A DNA stretch of 64,000 nt from Desertivirga xinjiangensis (lineage in GTDB: Bacteria; Bacteroidota; Bacteroidia; Sphingobacteriales; Sphingobacteriaceae). Of the stretch, positions 17,004-25,464 are shown piece by piece (the stretch's first letter is position 1; each line of letters starts with the position of its first letter). The notes below the pieces were generated by a model. That model saw only the letters and a program-made list of their open reading frames with translations, was not told where the DNA came from and searched no databases. A program made the translations under genes and the position numbers. The DNA is taken from the NCBI RefSeq assembly GCF_024436435.1, contig NZ_JAFMZP010000007.1:124001-188000 (forward strand), in the 5' to 3' direction.

Positions 17004-19439
17004 ATGAACCGGCCTTTAAAGATTACTTTAATAATCATTGGAACAATATTAGGGCTGGTTGCTCTCATCTGGCTCGGAGTTGCTGCCTATGTAACAACAC
17101 ACAGGGAAAAAGTGCTGAATACGATAACGGCGCAGCTAAATGAAAATATCACCGGAGTTTTGGCTGTTGAAAAAATGGAACCTTCATTAATACGTGGGTT
17201 TCCCGGCGTCTCGGTATCGCTTAAGAATGTTTTACTTAAAGACAGTTTATTTGATGTTCATGGACACAACCTGTTGAAAGCGAAGGAAGTTTTTGTATCT
17301 GTAAATGCCTTTTCGATCATAACGGGCAAGCCAAATATACAGACGATCAGAATAGACGACGGGGACATTTATTTATATACTGATAGCTCCGGATATCGAA
17401 ATACCCAGCTTTTCAGATCGACGACAGCATCATCCGGAAATAGCAGACCCAAAAGAAGGATAAGTGGAATTTATTTGAACCGGGTTCGCGTTACCCTCGA
17501 TAACAAATTTAAGGGAAAGCTCTTCAGCTTCGATGTTCATCAGCTTTCCGCGAAATTAAAATACAAACGGCATACCTGGATAGCCAATGTCAAGCTAAAA
17601 AGCTTTGTAAAAGCACTGGCATTTAATATTGAAAAAGGAAGTTATCTAAAAGATAAAATGCTTCAAACAAAACTCAATATGGAATATGACCACCGCTCGC
17701 ATATATTATCAATTCCTTTGCAGGAAATGATCATCGATAAGGACAAATTAAAAATAGGAGGTAATTTTTCGTTTGCACCGTATTCCTCCAACTTTATATT
17801 AAATATCGAAGCGCCCAGCTTGAGTCTTAGTTTCGCCCGAACCTTGCTCACGCCGGGGCTTTCAGGTAAACTAAGCATGTATAATCTTGAAAAGCCAATT
17901 GAGGTGAATGCATTGATAAAAGGAAGATTAAAAGGGAAGAACATACCCTTAATCAATATAAAGTGGAATGTGGTGAATAATACGCTTATGCTGCCTGGCG
18001 AAACAATCACTAACTGCAGTTTTAAAGGGAGTTTTAGCAACGAGTTCCAAAGGGGGCAACCTCGCACTGATCCGAATTCAATAGTCAGTATTTATAAACT
18101 GAAAGGGAAATGGTCGGGGATTGGCTTCCAGGCGGATACAGTTAAGGTATGGAATCTGCAGAAGCCTATAATAGAAGGGAGATTTAGTTCAGATTTCCAA
18201 TTGTCGAAGTTGAACACCTTAACGGCTTCCGAAACGTTTAATATAACGAAAGGGCGGGCCAGACTAAACTTGCTGTACAGGGCACCGTTTGCACAGAACG
18301 CGGAGGTTGAACCTTATATTTTTGGAAGTATCAGAATCAACGATGCGGGGCTGATATATGTGCCAAGGGGAGTAAGGTTTGCTAACGTTAGTGGGCTTGT
18401 TGAATTTAAGGGACAGCATCTTTTTCTGAGAAATATGAAGATGCAAAGCGGTTCAACCAAACTGGATATGTACGGTTCCGTATTGGATTTCGTGAATTTA
18501 TATTATTCTAATCCAGGAAAAATGTTGCTCGACTGGCATGTGCAGAGCCCCAGGATCAATCTTGGTGAATTTGTGGCTTTTCTTGGTGCCCGTAGTGCAG
18601 GACCATCTGTACGCAACTCCCGAAGCGGGATAAGGAAGGTCTTCGGACAGCTGAACAACGTCTTAAATCAGGCCAATGTCAAAGTAGAGCTCCAGGCACA
18701 TGAACTGCTTTATAAACGATTTTTAGGATCAGATGCATATTCCAGCCTTAGCCTCAATCAATCAAACATATCGCTGAACAGGGCGAGCCTTCGCCATGCT
18801 GGCGGTTCTTTAGACCTTAAAGGGAATATAGATCAGGGTAGCAGCGTGAATAAATTTGCGCTGGACGCCACCTTGAAGAATGTCGACATTCGCAAGCTTT
18901 TCTACGCTTTTGAGAACTTCGGACAATCAGGTATCAGTTACGAAAACCTCATTGGCAAGCTCTCAGCCAGGGCAAAAGTGCGCGGATTGATAAGAAATAC
19001 CGGCCAAACCGTCCCTAAATCTTTCTTTGGAAAAGTAAGCTTTAACCTGCAGCAGGGAGCACTTATCAACTATGAACCGATGGAGAAGATCGGGAACTTT
19101 GCCTTTCGAAAAAGGAACTTTTCAAACATTACCTTAAATAGCCTCAGTAATGAATTGGATATCCGGGGAGACAAGGTTTATATCCCACGGATGGTCATAC
19201 AGTCAAGTGTTCTAAATTTAATTGTAGAAGGAGTGTACGGTATTCCTACTGGCACAAATATCTCCTTATCTATTCCGATCAGAAATCCCGGTAAAGACGT
19301 TTTTTTATCGGACAGTCTTAAAGAAAAAAGATTAAAGAGGGGAATCGTAATCAATCTGAACGCTGTAGATGGCGAAGATGGCCGGGTAAAATTTAAGCTT
19401 GGCAAGTCAAATGATGATGATGATGATGATGCAAACTAA
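17004..19439 (+). CDS. AsmA-family envelope protein
   Basis: 811 residues from ATG 17004; an in-frame ATG at 16953 would add 17 residues, but the membrane anchor (ITLIIIGTILGLVALIWLG) is at its usual position from 17004, and a near-consensus promoter box TGATTTTG lies between the two starts. The N-terminal helix is followed by a long beta-rich periplasmic region, as in AsmA/TamB-like bridge proteins thought to move phospholipids to the outer membrane. The C-terminus ends with six Asp encoded by a GAT run, which is unusual. Confidence 0.87.
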   Translation: MNRPLKITLIIIGTILGLVALIWLGVAAYVTTHREKVLNTITAQLNENITGVLAVEKMEPSLIRGFPGVSVSLKNVLLKDSLFDVHGHNLLKAKEVFVSVNAFSIITGKPNIQTIRIDDGDIYLYTDSSGYRNTQLFRSTTASSGNSRPKRRISGIYLNRVRVTLDNKFKGKLFSFDVHQLSAKLKYKRHTWIANVKLKSFVKALAFNIEKGSYLKDKMLQTKLNMEYDHRSHILSIPLQEMIIDKDKLKIGGNFSFAPYSSNFILNIEAPSLSLSFARTLLTPGLSGKLSMYNLEKPIEVNALIKGRLKGKNIPLINIKWNVVNNTLMLPGETITNCSFKGSFSNEFQRGQPRTDPNSIVSIYKLKGKWSGIGFQADTVKVWNLQKPIIEGRFSSDFQLSKLNTLTASETFNITKGRARLNLLYRAPFAQNAEVEPYIFGSIRINDAGLIYVPRGVRFANVSGLVEFKGQHLFLRNMKMQSGSTKLDMYGSVLDFVNLYYSNPGKMLLDWHVQSPRINLGEFVAFLGARSAGPSVRNSRSGIRKVFGQLNNVLNQANVKVELQAHELLYKRFLGSDAYSSLSLNQSNISLNRASLRHAGGSLDLKGNIDQGSSVNKFALDATLKNVDIRKLFYAFENFGQSGISYENLIGKLSARAKVRGLIRNTGQTVPKSFFGKVSFNLQQGALINYEPMEKIGNFAFRKRNFSNITLNSLSNELDIRGDKVYIPRMVIQSSVLNLIVEGVYGIPTGTNISLSIPIRNPGKDVFLSDSLKEKRLKRGIVINLNAVDGEDGRVKFKLGKSNDDDDDDAN
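19411..19430 (+). repeat. GAT trinucleotide run in the asmA-like gene
   Basis: Six consecutive GAT codons at the 3' end of the AsmA gene encode poly-Asp. The run could change length by slippage in steps that keep the frame. Confidence 0.7.
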
Positions 19440-19528
19440 CATCAGGCAATATTCGGTCTCATAAACAGCCCTAAAGCAAACACTTAGGGACTGAACTTGT
19501 TAAGACTGGTAAATTTAATCACATATTT

Positions 19529-19852
19529 ATGAGAAAGTTCGTTTTTACTCTTACCACAACCGTTCTTTTGGGCTTTAGTGCTCTAACCTCTGTAGCAGCG
19601 GTAAGCGATAAGGCGCCCAAAAAGGAGCATGCTTTAACCGCAGAACAAGAAATTAAACTTCAGAGAATCGAGAACCGGGTTCTTGAAATTAAGAATATGG
19701 ATAAATCAGATCTGTCCCGTTCAGAGCGCAAAGCTTTAAAGAAAGAACTTCGCGACATGAATCAGCAGGCAAGAGCAATCACAGGAGGAGGCGTTTACCT
19801 TTCTGTGGGTGCGATTATCATAATCATCCTTTTATTAATTCTTATACTTTAA
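19529..19852 (+). CDS. small exported membrane protein (107 aa)
   Basis: A signal peptide (to about residue 24) is followed by a charged helical region (EQEIKLQRIENRVLEIKNMD) probably forming a coiled coil, then a C-terminal membrane helix (SVGAIIIIILLLILIL). This organisation is common among small Bacteroidetes proteins; no function is known. It is closed by a strong terminator 18 bases after the stop. Confidence 0.75.
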   Translation: MRKFVFTLTTTVLLGFSALTSVAAVSDKAPKKEHALTAEQEIKLQRIENRVLEIKNMDKSDLSRSERKALKKELRDMNQQARAITGGGVYLSVGAIIIIILLLILIL

Positions 19853-19870
19853 GAAATAATTATTTCTGTA

Positions 19871-19906
19871 AAACAAAGAGAGCCACGTAAGTGGCTCTCT
19901 TTGTTT
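19871..19906. terminator. terminator, perfect 16-bp stem
   Basis: AAACAAAGAGAGCCAC (19871-19886), loop GTAA, GTGGCTCTCTTTGTTT (19891-19906). Perfect pairing with A/T-rich ends. It separates the 107-aa gene from DUF421. Confidence 0.85.
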
Positions 19907-19919
19907 GTTAATTTTAAAT

Positions 19920-20603
19920 ATGGATATTGAATGGGACTCCCTTTTTCTTGGCGATGAACCTGCCGGTTTTTTGTTGGAGGTTTTGCTCAGGTCATTCGTG
20001 ATGTTTTGCTGTATTCTCATTGCTCTGCGAGCTTCTGGAAAACGGGGAATTAAGCAGCTTTCTATTTTTGAGCTGGTGATCATTATTGGTCTGGGTTCGG
20101 CGGCTGGAGATCCTATGTTTTATAAAGACGTTGGGCTCTTACCGGCCTTCCTGGTTTTCATTGTTATTGTTGGTCTTTACCGCCTAGTTACCTGGTTTAG
20201 CGGGAAGTCGCAGAATTTTGAGCATCTGTTGGAGGGCAAACCTCTCTACCTCATACGCGATGGCAAATTTTCCATCTCTGACTTTGATAAAGAAGACTTG
20301 TCTCAGGACGAGTTTTTCAGCGAACTAAGATTGCAGCAGGTAGAACATCTGGGCCAGATAAAAAGTGCTGTTATGGAAACAACAGGGGAGGTGAGCTTGC
20401 TTTTTTATCCGGATAAGGAGGTGAAATACGGCTTGCCGCTCTACCCGGACCTGTATCAAAAAAAGAGTTCGGTGATCCATAAAGCTGGTTTATATGCCTG
20501 TGCGTATTGCGGAAATACACAGGAACTCGAATCTGCCCGGGCTTGCGATATTTGCGGCCATATTGAATGGGTTGCCGCTATGAATACCACGAGGATAGCC
20601 TGA
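19920..20603 (+). CDS. DUF421/YetF-family membrane protein
   Basis: 227 residues from ATG 19920. Three membrane helices (about 15-35, 45-60, 65-90) carry the family motif RASGKRGIKQLSIFELV; the YetF cytoplasmic domain follows (GKPLYLIRDGK, EDLSQDEFFSELR). The C-terminus has two CxxC pairs (CAYCGNTQE and CDICGH), suggesting a zinc ribbon, which is not part of the usual DUF421 core. Function unknown; Bacillus relatives are sporulation-associated. Confidence 0.88.
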   Translation: MDIEWDSLFLGDEPAGFLLEVLLRSFVMFCCILIALRASGKRGIKQLSIFELVIIIGLGSAAGDPMFYKDVGLLPAFLVFIVIVGLYRLVTWFSGKSQNFEHLLEGKPLYLIRDGKFSISDFDKEDLSQDEFFSELRLQQVEHLGQIKSAVMETTGEVSLLFYPDKEVKYGLPLYPDLYQKKSSVIHKAGLYACAYCGNTQELESARACDICGHIEWVAAMNTTRIA

Positions 20604-20618
20604 TTAGAAGAAAACTGC

Positions 20619-21767
20619 TTAGTTAGAAAGTAGTTTGCTATTGAAGTCGACAATTAATTTAAAAAGATTCTCGTATGCATTTAGGGGGAGGGTAGATGCT
20701 ATATCGTAAACATCGTGGTATGCTTTAATGCCCCCCATTGTGTATATAAAAAATGATGGAATACCCATCTGGCTAAACCAGTAATGATCGCTGTTTGCCG
20801 CCTTACCCCGCGAATTGATCCTGGTTAAATATCCTGACCGGGTGTTTATTTGTTTCAGCAGATCAAATTCTTTTTTAAACTCCGTGGCATTAACTACCGT
20901 GATTCCTTCATTGCCTGTCCCTGTAAGGTCCATATTAAGTAAAAAGCGAATATTGCGCAGGTCGAATGGAGGCTGTTCGCTGAAGTGTTTTGAGCCAAGG
21001 AGGCCTGCTTCCTCTCCGGAGAAACATATAAAGGCTACCGAATAAGGAAGAGGGTTTTGTGCATAATATTTTGCCAGATCTAAAAGCAGGGAGATACCGC
21101 TTGCATTGTCATTTGCTCCGGGAAAGTAGGTGTCGGCTCCCATGCCTCCCAAATGATCATAGTGGGCTGTCAATACAAGGATTGAATCAGGCTCGGTAGT
21201 CCCCCTTACTATCCCGCAAACATTGGAGGCTTTGAAATCTTTTACAAACTGGTTCTCAATGTTCACGTTCAGACTAACAGGCCGCGTATTTATCCGGCCT
21301 CTGTCTATCTTTATTACTGTAGGCGCCACAACTTCCTCCGAAACAGACCATGTTAATTTATTCTCTAATGAGACTAATATGTTGCCTTCCCGATCTGTAA
21401 AATGGATGCTGTCTTTTTGGATCAGTGTGACGGACGACTTTATTCCCGGGCTTGCTGGTCCAACTATAAAGTCCTTTCCCGGTAATAGTTTGCTGCCATT
21501 TAGTTCCACATACATTTTGCCCGGAAAGGTGTTTACTGGATAGCTGTAGTCCTGAAAGTACGATCCCTTGATCAAAGGAGCCACACCATAGGCTTTGAAT
21601 TCTTTCATCAAAAACAGGGCAGCCTTTTGCATGCCGTCCCTGGTATAACCCCTTCCCCAAAAATAAGGCGACGTTAAAGTGTCCACCAGGTTACGCGCAA
21701 ACTGTAGATTTTGAGCAAATGCAGAGTTTAATAGCAAACATAAAAGAGCAGTGACTGATGTTTTCAT
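20619..21767 (-). CDS. exported M28-family metallopeptidase
   Basis: 382 residues with a signal peptide (ending SAFAQ). The five zinc-ligand positions of M28 peptidases are readable: His in LTAHYDHLGG, Asp in NDNASGIS, the GEEAGLLGS Glu pair, Asp in LLNMDLTG, and His in ANSDHYWF. Likely an aminopeptidase acting in the periplasm or outside the cell. The HPP gene lies just upstream (16 bases between stop and start), so the two may be co-transcribed. Confidence 0.9.
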   Translation of the reverse strand: MKTSVTALLCLLLNSAFAQNLQFARNLVDTLTSPYFWGRGYTRDGMQKAALFLMKEFKAYGVAPLIKGSYFQDYSYPVNTFPGKMYVELNGSKLLPGKDFIVGPASPGIKSSVTLIQKDSIHFTDREGNILVSLENKLTWSVSEEVVAPTVIKIDRGRINTRPVSLNVNIENQFVKDFKASNVCGIVRGTTEPDSILVLTAHYDHLGGMGADTYFPGANDNASGISLLLDLAKYYAQNPLPYSVAFICFSGEEAGLLGSKHFSEQPPFDLRNIRFLLNMDLTGTGNEGITVVNATEFKKEFDLLKQINTRSGYLTRINSRGKAANSDHYWFSQMGIPSFFIYTMGGIKAYHDVYDIASTLPLNAYENLFKLIVDFNSKLLSN

Positions 21768-21783
21768 TCTGTAGATCCAGGAT

Positions 21784-22365
21784 TTATCTTTTATACCGGC
21801 GCCATATCTGGTACCAGTTCTTATTTGCGGGATAGTTTCTATGCGAGGTGCTGTTATTCACTATCAGGGCTACCGATAACAATATCAGAACGCCTGATAA
21901 GACAGGGTTAATGAGGTATAAATATCCTAAATTCTTTATTTTTTCCGAGCCAATGTTTGCAATAAGTGCTGTAGCTCCTCCGGGCGGATGGAGGGTCTTG
22001 GTAATTTGCATTAAAACGATCGACAGTGATACAGATAGTGCGGAAGACAGCCAAACCTCCTGGGGAATTAAACGATGAACAGTAACCCCTACAAAAGCAC
22101 ACACAAGATGACCTCCCACCAGGTTACGCGGCTGGGCCAGGGGACTGTTAATGATTCCATAGATCAGTACTGATGATGCTCCGAAGGAACCGATTAAAAA
22201 TAAGTTGTCGACCGAACTAAATCGTAAACTGTTCAGCAAGCCGATAATCCCAATGCCGATAAATGAGCCTAGAAATGTCCAGAAGTGCTCTCTGAAGTCA
22301 ACCAGAGTTTCTTTATAGAATATATAGCGGGTAATTCGTGCATGTCTCTTAATTCTTTGTCTCAT
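21784..22365 (-). CDS. HPP-family integral membrane protein
   Basis: 193 residues with four hydrophobic segments and the family signature HPPGGATALIA preceded by ITKTL. In cyanobacteria HPP proteins carry nitrite into plastid-like compartments; in other bacteria the substrate is unknown. An exact promoter element lies 16 bases before the ATG; the M28 peptidase gene follows. Confidence 0.88.
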   Translation of the reverse strand: MRQRIKRHARITRYIFYKETLVDFREHFWTFLGSFIGIGIIGLLNSLRFSSVDNLFLIGSFGASSVLIYGIINSPLAQPRNLVGGHLVCAFVGVTVHRLIPQEVWLSSALSVSLSIVLMQITKTLHPPGGATALIANIGSEKIKNLGYLYLINPVLSGVLILLSVALIVNNSTSHRNYPANKNWYQIWRRYKR

Positions 22366-22381
22366 ATCCCTTATAAAAGCG

Positions 22382-22389
22382 CAAAAATA
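22382..22389 (-). promoter_or_regulatory. -7 promoter element for HPP gene
   Basis: TATTTTTG on the minus strand, exact TAnnTTTG, 16 bases upstream of ATG 22365. Confidence 0.55.
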
Positions 22390-22468
22390 GACAAATGGCT
22401 TTTATCCGGTAAAAGAATAATTATAAACCATCCCTGACATCGTTTTTTGAGTCAGAGATGATCTAATA

Positions 22469-22918
22469 TTACAGTTTGTTTTCCGCTTCAACAACCTGAT
22501 CTTTCTGTTCAAGGTCTTGTGCTTGTGGATTCTGATCGCCTATAGAAGGCGAGTTGGAGATCACGGGTTTTTTAGAGCCCCTACCTTTGCTTTCTCCTTG
22601 CAGCGTTTGACCAGTCTTAACCTGATCTTCGGGAAGTGGTTCCGGAGTGCTGAAATCGGCTGCATGTCCTTCTTCAGGACTGGTTTCAGTTGAAGCTTTC
22701 TTTATTTCCTGAACGATGGTTTTATCTATCCTTACTATTCCTGCAAGTTTTTTAGCTAACTGTTTAGACGCCTTGTTTATCTCTTTAGTAACTTTTTTCG
22801 ATTCATGCCCAAGATTGCCGATTACCTCTTTAAGATGAGCGTTGATGTTTACTTCCAGTTCTTTCCTGGTGTTTTTTCGGGCGCTTTTAATCAGTGTTTT
22901 ATTTTTTACTTTACTCAT
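22469..22918 (-). CDS. hypothetical lysine-rich protein (149 aa)
   Basis: 149 residues from ATG 22918 (MSKVKNKTLIKSARKN). The first half is basic and helical (HESKKVTKEINKASKQLAKKLAG), the second half low-complexity with Pro, Gln, Glu and Lys. It resembles histone H1-like or phasin-like proteins in composition only; no family assigned. The frame continues to 23002, but a promoter element at 22940-22947 lies within that part. Confidence 0.65.
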   Translation of the reverse strand: MSKVKNKTLIKSARKNTRKELEVNINAHLKEVIGNLGHESKKVTKEINKASKQLAKKLAGIVRIDKTIVQEIKKASTETSPEEGHAADFSTPEPLPEDQVKTGQTLQGESKGRGSKKPVISNSPSIGDQNPQAQDLEQKDQVVEAENKL

Positions 22919-22922
22919 TGTG

Positions 22923-22950
22923 ATGTAGCATTTATCAGTCAAAGCTACAT
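22923..22950 (-). promoter_or_regulatory. promoter with inverted repeat for the Lys-rich gene
   Basis: On the minus strand TAGCTTTG (22947-22940) matches TAnnTTTG, 21 bases before ATG 22918. Arms ATGTAGC (22923-22929) and GCTACAT (22944-22950) form a 7-bp inverted repeat across this element and the predicted transcription start, suitable for an operator or a 5'-end hairpin. Confidence 0.5.
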
Positions 22951-23046
22951 TAACTTTAAATTGAAGGTGCATTATCTTTATGTTAAGAGTCTTTGGCTTC
23001 ATAACATAAACAACACTTGTTTACATAAGTTTGCAAGCCCGTCGAA

Positions 23047-25329
23047 TCAGTTAACAATCCTCAATTTTGCAAATTTAAGAAGCAGTTGTTTCTGGCCAAG
23101 ACCCTGAAAAAAGATAGTAGCTTTCATTTCAGGCTTGTTACCTTCCAGGTTGATCACCTTTCCAAAGCCAAAGCGTTCATGCTCAACCTCCATGCCTACC
23201 TGCAGGTTACTGGTATCGGAAGGGGCGAAACCTTCAGTCGGGACGTGTGCTTTGGGCAGTATAGAAGTTGTTTTAGGTGCTGCCGGTTTAGGTTTAGTAA
23301 AGGCATCTCCGGAAGTGGAAGGCTTGCTGCTCCAGGCAGTACGTTCTTCAAAGAATGGATTTCCTGCCGGTGATTTTTGCGGTTGCTTGAAGTCCAATTC
23401 TAAATATCTTGCATCGATCTCGTCAATAAATCTGCTCGGTTCACAACTTGTTAGCGAACCCCAGCGGTATCTGGAAGTAGCATACGAAACAGTTAACTTC
23501 TTTTCTGCCCGGGTGATGGCTACATAAAATAGACGCCTTTCCTCCTCAAGGTCCGACCGTGAGTTGAGTGACATTTGTGAAGGAAACAGGTTTTCCTCAA
23601 GACCCACGACATAAACGTGCGGAAATTCAAGTCCCTTTGCAGAGTGAATAGTCATCAATGAAACCGTATCTGCATTGGGATTTTTGTCGTTATCATCATT
23701 AGTTAAGAGAGCGACATCCTGCATGAAGATATCAAGAGTTCTTTGGTCGATGTCTTCGCGCTCACTAAATTCTTTGATACCATTCATCAATTCCTGGATG
23801 TTCTCATATCTGCTCAAGCCTTCTACTGATTTGTCATCATATAAGTCTTTAAGCAAGCCTGAATGTTGAGCGATGTGTAAAGCAGCATCGTAAGCTGAGC
23901 TATTTTTTGCCATCACCTGGAAGCTCTGGATCATAGTTCCAAAATTAGCAACAGGGCCTGCGCTTCTTGGTTCAATGTATTTATGAGCATCAATGATCGT
24001 TTCCCATAAGGTCAGGTTATTTTTGTCGGCAGCTACAATGATACGTTCAACCGTTGTGTCGCCTATGCCTCTTTTGGGATAGTTTATTACCCTCTTTAAA
24101 GCTTCCTCATCGTTTGGATTAAAAGTGATCCTGAAATAAGCTATCAGATCTTTAATCTCCTTACGTTGATAAAAAGATAATCCCCCATAGATCTTATAAG
24201 GTACATTCAACTTTCTCAAAGCCTCCTCCATTGCCCTTGACTGGGCATTAGTGCGATAGAGTATAGCGAAATTCTTGTAGTCCATTCCCCTCACAGCGCG
24301 CTCCTGCATAATACTTTCCGCTACAATCTTTCCCTCTTCATTATCGCTGAAGGCTCTTGCAATTTTTATCTTGTCACCTTCTTCATTTTGAGAAAAAACA
24401 TCTTTTTTGAGCTGGTTTTTATTATTGGCAATGATGCTGTTGGCTACATTTACAATATTCTGCGTTGAACGGTAGTTTTGCTCCAGCTTAAATACCTTAA
24501 GATCCGGGTAGTCTTTTTCGAAGTTCAGGATGTTCTGAATATTAGCACCCCTGAATGCATAAATACTTTGTGCATCGTCACCAACTACGCAAATGTTTTC
24601 GGTAATGGCGGCAAGTTTTTTTACTATAAGGTATTGGGAATAGTTAGTATCCTGGTACTCATCTACCATCAGGTATTTAAACTTGTTCTGATATTTATAC
24701 AGAACATCAGGATGTTCTCTTAACAGAACGTTTGTTTTAAATAAAAGGTCGTCGAAGTCCATGGCACCTGCTTTGTAACAACGTGCCGCGTAGATCTGAT
24801 ATATCTCACCCATGCGCCCTCTTCCGGTCGAAAAATCTTCAGCCTGGATGTGTTCGTTTTTCAGGTATTCAGCAGGAGATATCAGGTTGTTTTTTGCAGA
24901 TGAAATGCGGCTGTATACAAAGTTCGCATTGTATAATTTATCATCCAGCTGTTGCTCTTTCAATATTGCCCTGATCAGGCTCTTGCTGTCATCAGTATCA
25001 TAGATGGTAAAATTGCTTGGATAACCTATTTTTTCGGCCTCCACTCTTAATATTTTTGCAAATACAGAGTGGAAAGTTCCCATCCATATGTTTTTTGCTT
25101 CTGTGCCAACTACGCTGGTGATCCTGTCACGCATTTCCTTGGCAGCTTTATTGGTAAAGGTTAAAACTAGAATGTTGAAAGCGTCAACACCTGATTTGAT
25201 AAGATGTGCTACCCGATAGGTAATCACCCGTGTTTTACCTGATCCGGCACCCGCCACAATCATCACCGGCCCTTTAATCTGCTCTACCGCTGCCCTTTGA
25301 GTGGAATTTAATCCCTTTAAATAATCCAA
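23047..25329 (-). CDS. pcrA: UvrD/PcrA-type superfamily 1 DNA helicase
   Basis: 760 residues, usual length. Motifs: Q-motif LNSTQRAAVEQ, Walker A GAGSGKTR (27-34), motif II VDEYQDTN, motif III GDDAQSIYAFRGA, motif IV QNYRST, motif V/VI TIHSAKGLEFPHVYVVG and VAITRAEKKL. The C-terminus carries the tudor-like domain typical of PcrA (VGMEVEHERFGFGKVINLEGN). It unwinds DNA 3' to 5' in repair and removes stalled polymerase. Whether it is the UvrD or PcrA equivalent is a naming choice. Confidence 0.95.
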   Translation of the reverse strand: MDYLKGLNSTQRAAVEQIKGPVMIVAGAGSGKTRVITYRVAHLIKSGVDAFNILVLTFTNKAAKEMRDRITSVVGTEAKNIWMGTFHSVFAKILRVEAEKIGYPSNFTIYDTDDSKSLIRAILKEQQLDDKLYNANFVYSRISSAKNNLISPAEYLKNEHIQAEDFSTGRGRMGEIYQIYAARCYKAGAMDFDDLLFKTNVLLREHPDVLYKYQNKFKYLMVDEYQDTNYSQYLIVKKLAAITENICVVGDDAQSIYAFRGANIQNILNFEKDYPDLKVFKLEQNYRSTQNIVNVANSIIANNKNQLKKDVFSQNEEGDKIKIARAFSDNEEGKIVAESIMQERAVRGMDYKNFAILYRTNAQSRAMEEALRKLNVPYKIYGGLSFYQRKEIKDLIAYFRITFNPNDEEALKRVINYPKRGIGDTTVERIIVAADKNNLTLWETIIDAHKYIEPRSAGPVANFGTMIQSFQVMAKNSSAYDAALHIAQHSGLLKDLYDDKSVEGLSRYENIQELMNGIKEFSEREDIDQRTLDIFMQDVALLTNDDNDKNPNADTVSLMTIHSAKGLEFPHVYVVGLEENLFPSQMSLNSRSDLEEERRLFYVAITRAEKKLTVSYATSRYRWGSLTSCEPSRFIDEIDARYLELDFKQPQKSPAGNPFFEERTAWSSKPSTSGDAFTKPKPAAPKTTSILPKAHVPTEGFAPSDTSNLQVGMEVEHERFGFGKVINLEGNKPEMKATIFFQGLGQKQLLLKFAKLRIVN

Positions 25330-25464
25330 ACCTGCTCCTTATTTTGAAAACGCTAAATTAAAAAATGAGGGCCATATTAGGAGTATTTTTTTGACCATCA
25401 TAATCGGGTTGAAGTTTCTGAAGGTTTCTATATATTGGCTTAAATTTTGTTTGTTAAGATAATT

